The notes under the pieces were generated by a model, which was not told the origin of the DNA, made no database searches, and worked only from the letters and a program-made list of their open reading frames with translations. From assembly GCA_900540705.1 (NCBI GenBank), contig UQGR01000009.1, positions 1 through 44,507 on the forward strand: a DNA stretch of 44,507 nt. The letters are read 5' to 3'. Source of the stretch: an uncultured Mollicutes bacterium (GTDB lineage: Bacteria > Bacillota_I > Bacilli_A > Acholeplasmatales > Anaeroplasmataceae). The translations under genes were made by a program, and so were the position numbers. Of the stretch, positions 7,574 to 16,357 are shown in pieces; position 1 is the first letter of the stretch, and each line of letters opens with the position of its first letter.

Positions 7574-8113
7574 ATGAAAAATCAGTATTCAGGAACGCAG
7601 ACAGAAAAAAATTTAGAGGCCGCTTTTGCAGGAGAATCTCAGGCTAGAAACAAGTATACTTATTTTGCATCTGTTGCAAAAAAAGAAGGGTATGAACAAA
7701 TCGCAGCATTATTTTTAAAGACTGCAGAAAATGAAAAGGAGCATGCTAAGCTTTGGTTCAAGGAGCTCAAGGGAATTGGGAATACGGCAGAGAACCTAGA
7801 GGCTGCTGCTGAGGGTGAAAACTATGAATGGACCGATATGTATGAGAATTTTGCTCAAACGGCTGAAAAGGAAGGCTTTGTAGAGCTTGCTAGAAAATTT
7901 AGACTTGTTGGTGCTATTGAGAAGCATCATGAGGAAAGATACAGGGCTCTATTAAAAAATGTAGAAACTGCATCCGTTTTTGAAAAGAGTGAGGTCAAGG
8001 TCTGGGAATGTCGGAATTGCGGGCATATTGTTGTGGGAACTAAGGCTCCTGAGGTATGTCCTACCTGCAATCATCCACAGAGCTACTTTGAGGTTCACGA
8101 AGAAAATTATTAA
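7574..8113 (+). CDS. rbr: Rubrerythrin
   Basis: Rubrerythrin reduces hydrogen peroxide in the cytoplasm of anaerobes, taking electrons through a rubredoxin-like domain. The 179-aa chain has the usual order: an N-terminal ferritin-like four-helix di-iron domain with Glu21 (AGESQAR), Glu54 and His57 (ENEKEHA) and a second iron-binding helix with EKHHEER, then a C-terminal rubredoxin-like zinc-ribbon domain with WECRNCG (Cys146 and Cys149) and CPTC. I set the start at ATG 7574 because AAAGGAG lies at the proper distance and the promoter ends at 7543; an in-frame extension back to 7457 would overlap the previous gene. It is transcribed alone and ends at a strong terminator. This fits an anaerobe coping with brief oxygen exposure, as does the oxygen-sensitive activase operon at 19-23 kb. 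Confidence 0.95.
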   Translation: MKNQYSGTQTEKNLEAAFAGESQARNKYTYFASVAKKEGYEQIAALFLKTAENEKEHAKLWFKELKGIGNTAENLEAAAEGENYEWTDMYENFAQTAEKEGFVELARKFRLVGAIEKHHEERYRALLKNVETASVFEKSEVKVWECRNCGHIVVGTKAPEVCPTCNHPQSYFEVHEENY

Positions 8114-8126
8114 AATATTAGGTATA

Positions 8127-8185
8127 AAAATATCTTTAAGGTGTATGAAATATTTTCCTGCTTTAAGGATATTTTCTTTTTTATG
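8127..8185 (+). terminator. Rho-independent terminator after rubrerythrin
   Basis: AAAATATCTTTAAG (8127-8140) pairs with CTTTAAGGATATTTT (from 8161), with one GU pair, and is followed by CTTTTTT. The loop is about 20 bases. Confidence 0.7.
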
Positions 8186-8249
8186 GCAAAAAAAGTCGAG
8201 GAGATTGTCATTTGGTTCTATATAATAAAGATGTAAGGAGGAGTAGAAG

Positions 8250-9140
8250 ATGGATGAGCATAAAGTGGCAGTGCAAAGGATGCAGGATTATATTCAAGAA
8301 AATTTATATAGTGTTATAACGATAAAGGATTTAGCTAAGGCTTCCCTTTACTCTCCTTGGTATTCCTACCGATTATTTCTTGAATATTTACATATGACGC
8401 CTGCTGTCTATGTTCGAAGAATGCGACTCAGCAAGGCCGCCTTAAAGCTTAGGGACAACCATATCAGAATTATAGATGTGGCTTTTGAAGCAGGCTTTGA
8501 GAGTGTAGATGGTTTTCAAAGGGCTTTTTCAAAGGAGTTTGGCTGTAATCCTTATGAATACTCTCTACATCCAACACCAATATTCCTTTTTACACCGTAC
8601 GGTATTTTATATGACAATCAAAGAAAGGTGGACGAAAAAATGAAGGAAGTAAAAAATATTTTTATCACTGAGGTGGAAAGACCAAAGCGTAAGGTTATTT
8701 TGAAACGAGGTATTTCTGCAGAGGATTATTGGAAATATGGAGAAGAGGTTGGCTGTGATGTTTGGGGACTATTATTAAGCATCCCCTCTATCGTTGGTGA
8801 GCCTATTTGTATGTGGCTTCCTAAACAATATGTTACCCCTGGAACTTCAATCTATGTTCAAGGGACTGAGGTTCCTATGGATTATACAGGATCCCTTCCA
8901 GAAGGCTTTGAGATAATTGAGCTTCCAGCCTGTAAATATCTAAAATTTCAGGGAGAACCCTTTGCAGAGGAAAATTTTGGAGAGGCAATTGAGGAGGTTC
9001 AGCAAGCCATTCATAAAGCGGATTTAGAAGCTATGGGTTATACTTTAGATAGATCCAATCCTAGAATCCAGCTAGAGCCTATTGGTACCAGAGGATATAT
9101 AGAATTAATTCCTGTCCTAAAGAAAGAAACTTTAGCTTAA
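8250..9140 (+). CDS. AraC-family regulator with GyrI-like effector domain
   Basis: The 296-aa protein has an N-terminal AraC/XylS DNA-binding domain (residues about 8-106) with both helix-turn-helix units: TIKDLAKASLYSPWYSYRLF and IIDVAFEAGFESVDGFQRAF, the latter ending in the usual FGCNPYEY. Residues about 128-295 resemble the GyrI/SOUL-like small-molecule-binding domain found in Rob, BmrR and similar proteins, including the late run around ELPACKYLKFQG. The order HTH then GyrI-like is the Rob-type order and suggests response to a hydrophobic drug or metabolite. AAGGAGG lies before the ATG. A TATAAT (8221-8226) is present upstream but I see no good -35. No obvious efflux gene is adjacent, so its target is not evident from position. 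Confidence 0.88.
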   Translation: MDEHKVAVQRMQDYIQENLYSVITIKDLAKASLYSPWYSYRLFLEYLHMTPAVYVRRMRLSKAALKLRDNHIRIIDVAFEAGFESVDGFQRAFSKEFGCNPYEYSLHPTPIFLFTPYGILYDNQRKVDEKMKEVKNIFITEVERPKRKVILKRGISAEDYWKYGEEVGCDVWGLLLSIPSIVGEPICMWLPKQYVTPGTSIYVQGTEVPMDYTGSLPEGFEIIELPACKYLKFQGEPFAEENFGEAIEEVQQAIHKADLEAMGYTLDRSNPRIQLEPIGTRGYIELIPVLKKETLA

Positions 9141-9143
9141 TTC

Positions 9144-9172
9144 TTGTCGAACTTTCTCAAGTATGCTATGAT
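9144..9172 (+). promoter_or_regulatory. Promoter of the 195-aa membrane protein
   Basis: TTGTCG (9144-9149), 17 bases, then TATGAT (9167-9172) with an extended TGc just before it. It lies right after the AraC-type gene. Confidence 0.7.
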
Positions 9173-9193
9173 AAAAGAAAGGGGGCTGTTAGA

Positions 9194-9781
9194 ATGGAAG
9201 ATTTTGAAATAATAAAAGATACAAAGAAAGAAAAACCAAAGAAGCGTAGAAGAACCAAAGCTGTCGTTTTATCTATCATTGTGGGATTATTATTTATATG
9301 TATATGTATTGTTCCGCCGGCTCTTTTCTTTGGAGCTATCTTTTCCTCTGGATATAATACCATTATGTATAAAACGTTAAGTAATCCTTCGTTTTATCAA
9401 ACAAGGATGTTCTTTATAGAAAAAATGACCGCGTATGATTCTTTGAATGTGGTGTATGATTCTTCTGATAATTTTCCAGATGATGTGGATACGATTATTT
9501 TAGAAGGAAAGTATATAAGATTTGTTCCTTCCGTTACCTATAACGAACCTCTTAGAGTTAAAGTGGTTGGTGAAAATGTTAATCTTTTATTAAAAAGTGG
9601 ATTTTTTAAAGATTATAGTTTTGGAGATTATATTGAGGTATCCTTTGCTAATTTTATATATATGGATACAGAATATTTTTATGTTGCAGGCTTGTCTTAC
9701 CAAGATAAGGAATATATTGATTTTGAGGTAGGACTGAAAAACATCATCGCTCTAATGGATGAAAATCGAAGTATTTTATAA
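9194..9781 (+). CDS. Hypothetical single-pass membrane protein (195 aa)
   Basis: The ATG follows AAAGGGGG. Residues 1-24 are highly charged and basic (KKEKPKKRRRTK), followed by a strong membrane helix at about 26-50 (VVLSIIVGLLFICICIVPPA). By the positive-inside rule the N-terminus is cytoplasmic and the remaining roughly 145 residues are outside. The external part is rich in Tyr, Phe and Asp and has no cysteine pairs or enzyme motif that I recognise. It has its own extended -10 promoter and sits 23 bases before the fucose-isomerase-like gene, with which it may share a transcript up to the terminator at 11053. The family is not recognised. Confidence 0.6.
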   Translation: MEDFEIIKDTKKEKPKKRRRTKAVVLSIIVGLLFICICIVPPALFFGAIFSSGYNTIMYKTLSNPSFYQTRMFFIEKMTAYDSLNVVYDSSDNFPDDVDTIILEGKYIRFVPSVTYNEPLRVKVVGENVNLLLKSGFFKDYSFGDYIEVSFANFIYMDTEYFYVAGLSYQDKEYIDFEVGLKNIIALMDENRSIL

Positions 9782-9804
9782 TATAGAAAAAAGGAAGAAA
9801 GCAT

Positions 9805-10992
9805 ATGAAAATTAAAGTTTCAACATTCAAGTCAAGATTACAGCATTCTTTAGAATTTAATCAGGAGGTTACTCGCTTTTTAAGCCGGGTAGAGGACAAG
9901 CTAGCAGCACCTCTAACATTGACAGATTTAGAAGATTATGATTGTGATTTAAAGCTTATTTTTATTCAAACGGGTGGTTCTGAAGGGTTATTTTTACAGA
10001 ATTTTGAGGTGCTACAGGAACCTTATTATCTGCTTACCAATGGTGGTAATAATAGCCTGGCGGCTTCCTTAGAGATTTTATCCTATCTTAATAAAATTGG
10101 AAAAAAGGGAGAAATTTTACATGGAAGTGAAGAATATATTGCCAAAAGAATAAAGGATTTAGCCTGCATTTCTCGTACGATAAAGGTATTAAAAGAGACT
10201 AAGCTTGGTGTAATTGGAAATCCTTCTGACTGGCTGATATCCTCTGTCCCTGACTACTCTTTGGTGCAAAAGAAGATGGGGCTTTCTTTGATAGATATTC
10301 CTTTATCCCAAATTGAGGAAAAGGCGATAAAACCCCATTTTTCTTCTTTACAAATCAAGGATTTTAAGGCTTATAGTCCAAAGGATATGGAGTCCTCTAT
10401 TCATATTTTTGATGCTTTAGATGAAATTGTTAAGGAGTACGGACTATCGGGAGCTACCATTCGATGCTTTGATCTTTTAACTAGTTTAAAGGCTACAGGC
10501 TGTTTGGCATTGGCGGAATTAAATAAAAGAGGTATCATAGGAACCTGTGAGGGAGATGTTATGGCAATGATTACCATGCTGATTGCTCGACTTTTAACGA
10601 ATCAATCGTCCTTTCAGGCCAATCCTTCTAGAATTGATACAGATAATAATTGTATCACCTTTGCTCATTGTACAGTTCCATTTGATATGCTGGAGGAGTA
10701 TAAGCTAGATACTCATTTTGAAAGTGGAATTGGTGTTGCTATCAAAGGTGAAATGAAAAAGGGGAAGGTTACCATCTTTAGAATGTCTTCTGATTTAAAG
10801 CATTATTTTGTTTCTAGTGGTATTCTAATGAACAATCTAAATGAAAAAAATTTATGTAGAACTCAGATTAATGTAAGATTAGATCGTTCTGTCACTGAAC
10901 TATTAAAAACCCCTTGTGGGAATCACCACATCATAATTTATGGGGATTATGCAGATTTGATAGAACAGTGTATGAAAACAATTTTAGAATAG
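9805..10992 (+). CDS. L-fucose/L-arabinose isomerase-like protein
   Basis: The 395-aa length, the alternating alpha/beta pattern and segments such as IFIQTGGSEG, LGVIGNPSDWLIS and CEGDVMAMITMLIARLL resemble the fucose/arabinose isomerase superfamily of uncharacterised sugar isomerase-like proteins. In true isomerases two acidic residues and a His bind the catalytic metal. Here an EGD motif (about residues 249-251) and FAHCTVP are candidates, but I cannot confirm the full site. There are no sugar kinase, aldolase or transporter genes next to it, so the substrate is open. The start follows AAAGGAAG, and the gene ends before a terminator at 11053-11086. Confidence 0.7.
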   Translation: MKIKVSTFKSRLQHSLEFNQEVTRFLSRVEDKLAAPLTLTDLEDYDCDLKLIFIQTGGSEGLFLQNFEVLQEPYYLLTNGGNNSLAASLEILSYLNKIGKKGEILHGSEEYIAKRIKDLACISRTIKVLKETKLGVIGNPSDWLISSVPDYSLVQKKMGLSLIDIPLSQIEEKAIKPHFSSLQIKDFKAYSPKDMESSIHIFDALDEIVKEYGLSGATIRCFDLLTSLKATGCLALAELNKRGIIGTCEGDVMAMITMLIARLLTNQSSFQANPSRIDTDNNCITFAHCTVPFDMLEEYKLDTHFESGIGVAIKGEMKKGKVTIFRMSSDLKHYFVSSGILMNNLNEKNLCRTQINVRLDRSVTELLKTPCGNHHIIIYGDYADLIEQCMKTILE

Positions 10993-11052
10993 ATAAGGGT
11001 TCTATTTTAAATACAAGATGCATATACTTATGGTATAGGTATAAAAAATTAT

Positions 11053-11086
11053 GGTGTATTGTTAGCAGCAATGCACCTTTTCTTTT
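11053..11086 (+). terminator. Rho-independent terminator after the isomerase-like gene
   Basis: GGTGTATTGTT (11053-11063) pairs with AGCAATGCACC (11067-11077) through two GU pairs, with loop AGC, and is followed by TTTTCTTTT. The rest of the 166-base gap to asnA holds an extended -10 promoter and no T-box signature. Confidence 0.75.
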
Positions 11087-11129
11087 AAGGAATTATTTCT
11101 TTGTTTTTAATGAAAATCTAAATACTTTA

Positions 11130-11138
11130 TGGTATAAT
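11130..11138 (+). promoter_or_regulatory. Extended -10 promoter upstream of asnA
   Basis: TGg-TATAAT (11130-11138) lies 20 bases before the asnA start. No clear -35 is seen at the right distance, so the extended -10 probably carries recognition. Confidence 0.6.
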
Positions 11139-11158
11139 AGGAGCATTCGAGGGATATT

Positions 11159-12166
11159 ATGAAGAGATTATTTTTAAAAAATGGATATGTTTCCTTATTA
11201 GATTTGATGGAAACTGAAAAAGCGATAAAATTTGTAAAGGATGATTTTGAGAGGGATTTGGCTAAAGCTTTAGCTCTAACCCGTGTTTCAGCACCATTGA
11301 TGGTATTACCTTCTACTGGCTTGAACGATGAGTTAAATGGAACGGAAAAACGAGTTCAGTTTGGCCTACGTGATATAGAAGAGGAGGCAGAGATTGTTCA
11401 AAGCTTAGCCAAGTGGAAAAGAAATGCTTTGGCAAAATATGAGTTTCCTATAGAAAAGGGCTTATATACAGATATGAATGCGATACGAAGAGATGAGGAG
11501 CTAGATAGTCTTCACTCCGCATATGTAGATCAATGGGACTGGGAGCGAATTATTTCTAAGGAAGAAAGAACCATTTCCTATTTGAAACAGACGGTTCGTA
11601 AAATATATAAGGTACTCCGTAAAACGGAACAACGTGTACATCGTAAATTCCCTGTCCTTCCTATGGTTTTACCAAAGGATATCTACTTCATAACCACCAA
11701 AGAATTAGAAGAGCTTTATCCTGATTTGACTCCAATGGAGCGGGAATGTGAAATATGTAGACAGAAGAAGGCTGTATTTTTGATGCAGATTGGTCTGCCT
11801 TTAGCCAACGGAGCTCCTCATGATGGACGAGCCTCCGATTATGATGATTGGAAGCTAAATGGAGATCTGTTAGTTTATTATAAGGAATTGGATATTGCGT
11901 TTGAACTATCCTCTATGGGAATTCGTGTAGATGAAGCCTCTCTTCTAGAACAGCTGAAGATGAAAAAGGAAGAGCATAAGCTGTCTAATCCATATATTCA
12001 GGACGTTTTGCAAGGGCGACTTCCTTACACGATTGGTGGAGGAATCGGTCAATCTCGGCTGTGTATGTTTTTTTTGAAAAAGCATCATATAGGAGAGGTA
12101 CAGGCTTCTATATGGACTAAAGAGGATTTAGAAGCTTTAGCCAGCAGCAATATTCATTTGTTGTAG
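11159..12166 (+). CDS. asnA: Aspartate--ammonia ligase
   Basis: AsnA makes asparagine from aspartate, ammonia and ATP in the cytoplasm; it is structurally a class II aminoacyl-tRNA synthetase relative. The 335-aa length matches the family (about 330-340). Family segments are clear: RVSAPLMVLPSTGLNDELNG near 43-62, EIVQSLAKWKR near 79, YTDMNAIRRDE near 104, HSAYVDQWDWE, and the C-terminal LPYTIGGGIGQSRL motif near 296-309, which is the ATP-binding motif-3-like region. The ATG follows CGAGGG. The gene is the first of a tight run asnA-tsaD-M3 peptidase-uppP-GNAT (gaps of 10 bases or less, or overlaps), so it is probably the head of a housekeeping operon. I see no T-box leader, which some Bacillota use for this gene. 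Confidence 0.95.
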   Translation: MKRLFLKNGYVSLLDLMETEKAIKFVKDDFERDLAKALALTRVSAPLMVLPSTGLNDELNGTEKRVQFGLRDIEEEAEIVQSLAKWKRNALAKYEFPIEKGLYTDMNAIRRDEELDSLHSAYVDQWDWERIISKEERTISYLKQTVRKIYKVLRKTEQRVHRKFPVLPMVLPKDIYFITTKELEELYPDLTPMERECEICRQKKAVFLMQIGLPLANGAPHDGRASDYDDWKLNGDLLVYYKELDIAFELSSMGIRVDEASLLEQLKMKKEEHKLSNPYIQDVLQGRLPYTIGGGIGQSRLCMFFLKKHHIGEVQASIWTKEDLEALASSNIHLL

Positions 12167-12176
12167 AGGTGAAGAT

Positions 12177-13187
12177 ATGTTAGTATTAGGGGTAGAAAGC
12201 AGCTGTGATGAAACCTCTGTTGCGGTTGTAAGAGATGGAAAAGAGGTACTATCAAATGTAATCAATTCCCAGATTGATATTCATAAGCTTTTTGGGGGTG
12301 TCGTGCCTGAGGTAGCCTCTCGGCACCATGTATATCAAGTATCTATGATTTTTGAGGAGGCTTTGAAACAGGCGAATATCAAGGCTGAGGATATAGATTT
12401 AGTTGCAGTGACAAAGGGGCCAGGTTTAATTGGGTCCTTACTCGTTGGTGTAAATGCGGCAAAGACATTTGCATTGCTGTATCATAAGCCTATCATTGGA
12501 GTTCACCACCTTGCGGGTCATATCTATGCTAATGCGATTGAACACACGATGAAATTTCCTGCAGTTGCGTTATTGGTCTCTGGTGGGAACACAGAATTGA
12601 TTTTTATGAAGGATCATTTTGAATTTGAAATCGTTGGTGAGACATTAGATGACGCTGTGGGGGAAGCCTATGATAAGGTGGCAAGAGTAGTGGGCCTTCC
12701 TTATCCAGGTGGACCAGCCGTGGATAGGCTTGCCCATGAGGGAGTGGATACCTATTCTTTGCCAAGAGTTTATTTAGAAGATGGATCCTATAACTTTTCC
12801 TTTTCCGGGTTAAAGAGTGCCGTAATTAATCTTGTCCATAATGCAAGTCAAAGGGGAGAAGAGATAGATAGAAATAATCTTTGTGCCTCCTTCCAGGCAG
12901 CGGTGAGTGAGGTTTTGGTGCGTAAAACCTTCCGCCTAGCGAAGGAAAAAAATGTAGAACAGATTATTGTTGCAGGTGGTGTATCTGCAAATCGAGGATT
13001 AAAGGAGAGATTTCAGCTAGAAAACCCAGGCTTTGAAATCTGTATACCTTCCATCAAATATTGCACAGATAATGCCGCGATGATTGCAGTTGCTGGCTTT
13101 TATCAATATCAAAAGTTTAAAAAAGAGGATGACATGAGCTTGAATGCCTATGCTTCCTTGGATTTGGAGGAGACTTATGAAATTTAA
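12177..13187 (+). CDS. tsaD: tRNA N6-threonylcarbamoyladenosine transferase TsaD
   Basis: TsaD transfers the threonylcarbamoyl group to A37 of ANN-decoding tRNAs, acting with TsaB, TsaE and TsaC. The 336-aa chain starts with the ASKHA fold signature VLGVESSCDETSVAVV. It has the metal-binding pair in VHHLAGHIYAN (His111, His115), the nucleotide motif LLVSGGNTEL and the late VAGGVSANRGL and CTDNAAMIAVAG segments; the Asp in the last is the usual third metal ligand. AGAGGTGA precedes the ATG. TsaB and TsaE genes are not in this window, so they must lie elsewhere. The gene overlaps the next one by 11 bases, suggesting translational coupling. Confidence 0.97.
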   Translation: MLVLGVESSCDETSVAVVRDGKEVLSNVINSQIDIHKLFGGVVPEVASRHHVYQVSMIFEEALKQANIKAEDIDLVAVTKGPGLIGSLLVGVNAAKTFALLYHKPIIGVHHLAGHIYANAIEHTMKFPAVALLVSGGNTELIFMKDHFEFEIVGETLDDAVGEAYDKVARVVGLPYPGGPAVDRLAHEGVDTYSLPRVYLEDGSYNFSFSGLKSAVINLVHNASQRGEEIDRNNLCASFQAAVSEVLVRKTFRLAKEKNVEQIIVAGGVSANRGLKERFQLENPGFEICIPSIKYCTDNAAMIAVAGFYQYQKFKKEDDMSLNAYASLDLEETYEI

Positions 13188-14862
13188 GGATTATGTTTAT
13201 GAAAGACCTGATGTAAAAGAGGTTGCCAAAGCTATTGAAAGGTTTGCTGAGGAAATCGCGAATGCGAAGAGCTTTGCCTCTGCTAAGCAAGCTTTAGAAC
13301 AGGTGCTTGAGCTACAAGACCATTATGGTACGATGGCTGTTCTATGTTCAATTCGTCATAGTATCAATACAGAGGACTCCTATTATGAACAGGAACAGGC
13401 CTATTTTGATGAAAATCAGCCTGTTGTATCAAATGCTGTCAATAAGTTAGATAAGGTTTTAGTTAATAGCTCCTATCGAAAGGAATTAGAAGAGCTCTTT
13501 ACTGAACAGCTATTTACCCAAAAGGAAATTGGTTTAAAGGTTTTTGATGAAAAGATTATGGAGGATTTAGTTGAGGAGGCTAAGCTTTGTACAGAGTATT
13601 CTAAGCTATTAGGCTCTGCTAAAATTGAATTTGATGGAAAAATCAATAATTTGAGTCAAATGACAGCCTATATGAATCATCAGGATAGAAATATCCGTAA
13701 GGCTGCTGAGGAGAAGAAGGCAGAGTTTATGGTCTCTATAGAGGACAAACTGGATTCCATTTATGATAAGCTTGTCCAGGTGAGAACGCAGATGGCCAAG
13801 AAGCTTGGATATCCTAACTATGTAGAATTGGGATATCTACGTTTGGGCAGAAGTGACTATAACAGTAAGGATGTTGCCAATTATCGACAACAGGTAGCAG
13901 AATATGTCGTACCAGTAGCAGAGCGTATTCTTAAGGCTCAGGCTAAGAGAATTGGCGTTTCTGACTTTAAGAGCTATGATATTCCCTTGTTTTATCCAGA
14001 TGGAAATCCAGACCATGGGAAGAATAAGGATGCTTTAGTTCAAAGTGCGCATCAGTTTTATTCTGCACTATCTAAAGAAACCAAGGAATTCTTTGAATTT
14101 ATGGTAGAACATGAGTTGATGGATTTAGAGACGAAGGCCGGTAAAGAGGGTGGCGGATATTGTACAATGATTCCTGATTTTAAAGCCCCTTTCATCTTTT
14201 CTAATTTTAATGGAACTATGGGAGATGTTGATGTGCTGACTCATGAGGCAGGGCATGCCTTTGAGGTATATACAGCCTCTAAGCTGCTTCCATCCTCCGA
14301 TGTTTTTTGGCCGACGCTCGAAGCTTGCGAGATTCATTCAATGAGCATGGAGTTCTTTGCCTATCCATATATGGATTTATTTTTCACTAAGGATGCTGCA
14401 AAGTATCGATTTAAGCATTTAAGTGAAGCCATAACCTTTATTCCGTATGGTGTATGTGTAGATGAATTTCAGCATTTTGTTTATGAGCATCCAGAGGCAA
14501 CACCACAAATGCGAAAGGATAAATGGAAGGAATTAGAAAAGAAATATACTCCTTGGAAGACCTATGATGTGGATTACTATAATAGAGGAAATTTCTGGCA
14601 TCAACAGGGACACATTTTTAGTAGTGCATTTTATTACATTGATTATACATTAGCTCAAATGTGTGCATTTCAATTTTTATTGCTGGATAGAAAGAATCAT
14701 AAAATGGCTTGGGATAAGTATTATGAGCTTTGTAAGCTTGGTGGTTCTAAGTCCTTTGTCCATTTACTTAAGGCTGTAGATTTGAAAAATCCATTTGAGA
14801 AAGATTCTCTAAAGGAAATAATGCCTAAGTTGGAAGAAGTTTTAAAGACTCTAGAGGTGTAA
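13177..14862 (+). CDS. M3-family oligoendopeptidase
   Basis: This is a cytoplasmic zinc metallopeptidase that trims short peptides. The 561-aa product has the catalytic HEAGH (residues 356-360) in DVLTHEAGHAF, with the third zinc ligand expected in the following helix LEACEIHSMSMEF (Glu around 382-385). A late Tyr/His region (WHQQGHIF) fits the M3 substrate-binding loop. I chose ATG 13177, which has GGAGGA seven bases upstream within the tsaD end; an ATG 33 bases earlier is in frame but has no comparable site. The short lineage of about 560 residues fits the oligoendopeptidase F type found in many clostridia. It is followed four bases later by uppP. Confidence 0.92.
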   Translation: MKFKDYVYERPDVKEVAKAIERFAEEIANAKSFASAKQALEQVLELQDHYGTMAVLCSIRHSINTEDSYYEQEQAYFDENQPVVSNAVNKLDKVLVNSSYRKELEELFTEQLFTQKEIGLKVFDEKIMEDLVEEAKLCTEYSKLLGSAKIEFDGKINNLSQMTAYMNHQDRNIRKAAEEKKAEFMVSIEDKLDSIYDKLVQVRTQMAKKLGYPNYVELGYLRLGRSDYNSKDVANYRQQVAEYVVPVAERILKAQAKRIGVSDFKSYDIPLFYPDGNPDHGKNKDALVQSAHQFYSALSKETKEFFEFMVEHELMDLETKAGKEGGGYCTMIPDFKAPFIFSNFNGTMGDVDVLTHEAGHAFEVYTASKLLPSSDVFWPTLEACEIHSMSMEFFAYPYMDLFFTKDAAKYRFKHLSEAITFIPYGVCVDEFQHFVYEHPEATPQMRKDKWKELEKKYTPWKTYDVDYYNRGNFWHQQGHIFSSAFYYIDYTLAQMCAFQFLLLDRKNHKMAWDKYYELCKLGGSKSFVHLLKAVDLKNPFEKDSLKEIMPKLEEVLKTLEV

Positions 14863-14866
14863 AATT

Positions 14867-15751
14867 ATGCTAGAATCTATTTTAAATATCTTAAAAATTG
14901 TTTTGTTTGGTATTGTGGAGGGGGTTACAGAATGGCTTCCAATCAGCAGTACAGGACATATGATTATTTTAGAGGAGCTTTTAGGGGCCAAGGAAATATT
15001 TGAGGGTGGAAAAGCCTTTTGGGATTTCTTTTTGGTAGCTATTCAGCTAGGGGCAATTTTGGCAGTTGTCGTTTGCTTCTTTAATAAGCTAAATCCTTTT
15101 TGGGGAAAATCTTTAAAAAATCCTGAGGTTGAAAAGTCTAAGGAGGAGAAAAAAGAAATTTGGCTTTTGTGGGCAAAGGTGTTGGTTGCCTGTCTTCCTG
15201 CCGCCATTATCGGTTTGGTATTAGACGACTGGTTAGATAGTGTATTCTATAATTCTATCACAGTGGCTGTAACCTTGATTGTTTATGGTATTTTATTTAT
15301 TCTGATGGAAATATGGAATAAGAGGAGAACCTTTAAGGTTACAGATGTGCGAAGTCTAACCTTTAGAACTGCCTTAATTATCGGTGCTATTCAGTTACTA
15401 GCCCTGATTCCCGGAACCTCAAGAAGCGGAGTGACAATTTTAGGAGCTATGCTGATTTTATGTAATCGTGAGGTTGCCTGTGAATTTTCGTTTTTTCTAT
15501 CTATCCCTGTAATGTTTGGAGCTTCTCTTCTCAAGGGGGTTAAATATATTCTGAATGCCGGGACAATCAGCTCTAGTGATTTAGCTTTGTTATTGGTGGG
15601 GTGTGTTGTTGCATTTGCGGTATCCATGTTCATCATTAAATTTTTAATGAGCTTCATTAAAAAGCATGATTTTAAGTCCTTTGGTGTATATCGAATTGCT
15701 TTAGGAATTTTACTGATTATATTGTTTGCCTGCGGAGTAATGTCCTTCTAA
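14867..15751 (+). CDS. uppP: Undecaprenyl-diphosphatase UppP
   Basis: UppP removes a phosphate from undecaprenyl pyrophosphate so that the lipid carrier can be reused for peptidoglycan and other envelope polymers; it also gives intrinsic bacitracin tolerance. The 294-aa polytopic membrane protein has both signature motifs: EGVTEWLPISSTGH (residues 18-31, with Glu18, Glu22 and His31) and PGTSRSG (182-188, catalytic Ser and Arg). Hydrophobic segments alternate through the chain, consistent with eight or so helices including re-entrant ones. AGAGGTG precedes the ATG. The stop codon shares its last A with the start of the GNAT gene. A second possible undecaprenyl-pyrophosphate phosphatase of the PAP2 type is encoded 2.2 kb downstream. 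Confidence 0.96.
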   Translation: MLESILNILKIVLFGIVEGVTEWLPISSTGHMIILEELLGAKEIFEGGKAFWDFFLVAIQLGAILAVVVCFFNKLNPFWGKSLKNPEVEKSKEEKKEIWLLWAKVLVACLPAAIIGLVLDDWLDSVFYNSITVAVTLIVYGILFILMEIWNKRRTFKVTDVRSLTFRTALIIGAIQLLALIPGTSRSGVTILGAMLILCNREVACEFSFFLSIPVMFGASLLKGVKYILNAGTISSSDLALLLVGCVVAFAVSMFIIKFLMSFIKKHDFKSFGVYRIALGILLIILFACGVMSF

Positions 15752-16305
15752 TGGTAGAAATAGTAAAATATCAGAAGCAGCATACTCTCGCACTAAGGAA
15801 TATCTGCTTGAGTACAGCAGAGCCGAAATATAGACAAAATGAAGCAATCTGCTGGATGTTTTTAGATTATTACCTAGAGTATGAGCCAGAACATGTGTTT
15901 GTTAGTGTAGATGGGGAACAGGCAGTTGGTTACATTGTTTGTTCTACAAATCCGAAATTATTTTTGGAAAAGAATAGAGAGATTTTTTTGCCAAAGGTGG
16001 CTAGAAAATCTAAGCTTCTTAAAATTTTCTTTAAGGCCTGTCTTAGAACATCTAAGAAATTAAATCAACAATATAATGGTGGGTTTCATATCAATATTGA
16101 CCAAAAGTATCAGGGTCAGGGGCTAGGAACTAAGCTCTTGGATGCCTTAGGAGCCCATTTACAGGAACAAGGCTATCCATACCTTCATTTGATTACGAGA
16201 AATAGAAAAACAAGAGGCTATGGATTTTATCGTCACTATGGCTTTGTCGAGGCGAAACGGTATGCAAGTGGGACTTTGGCTTTAATTTATGATTTAAAAA
16301 AATAA
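15751..16305 (+). CDS. GNAT-family N-acetyltransferase
   Basis: The 184-aa protein has the GNAT acetyl-CoA loop QKYQGQGLGTKLLDAL (around residues 123-138, Q-x-x-G-x-G form) and the late beta-alpha pair with YGFYRHYGFVE. The N-terminal strand is IVKYQKQHTLALRNIC. The substrate cannot be told from sequence; it could be an amine, an aminoglycoside or a protein N-terminus. Its ATG overlaps the uppP stop codon by one base, so it is translationally coupled to uppP and probably belongs to the asnA-tsaD-M3-uppP operon. The region after it (16306-16357) holds the next promoter and no terminator that I can see. Confidence 0.88.
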   Translation: MVEIVKYQKQHTLALRNICLSTAEPKYRQNEAICWMFLDYYLEYEPEHVFVSVDGEQAVGYIVCSTNPKLFLEKNREIFLPKVARKSKLLKIFFKACLRTSKKLNQQYNGGFHINIDQKYQGQGLGTKLLDALGAHLQEQGYPYLHLITRNRKTRGYGFYRHYGFVEAKRYASGTLALIYDLKK

Positions 16306-16327
16306 AATAGTATTAAAAAATAAATAA

Positions 16328-16336
16328 TGCTATAAT
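16328..16336 (+). promoter_or_regulatory. Extended -10 promoter of the DUF1576 operon
   Basis: TGc-TATAAT (16328-16336), 22 bases before the start codon and ahead of GAGGGGTGG. The -35 is poor (TAGTAT at 17 bases). Confidence 0.6.
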
Positions 16337-16357
16337 ACTAAGTAGAGGGGTGGTACA

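Noticed and set aside
7980..8225. 81-aa open frame over the rubrerythrin end
   Set aside because: Overlaps the rubredoxin-like domain in another frame and crosses the terminator at 8127-8185.
10993..11158. Possible T-box or riboswitch upstream of asnA
   Set aside because: The conserved T-box sequence and antiterminator were not found; the hairpin there is a plain terminator of the previous gene.
10914..11162. 82-aa open frame bridging the isomerase-like gene and asnA
   Set aside because: It starts inside the isomerase frame, runs through the terminator hairpin at 11053-11086 and has no ribosome site.
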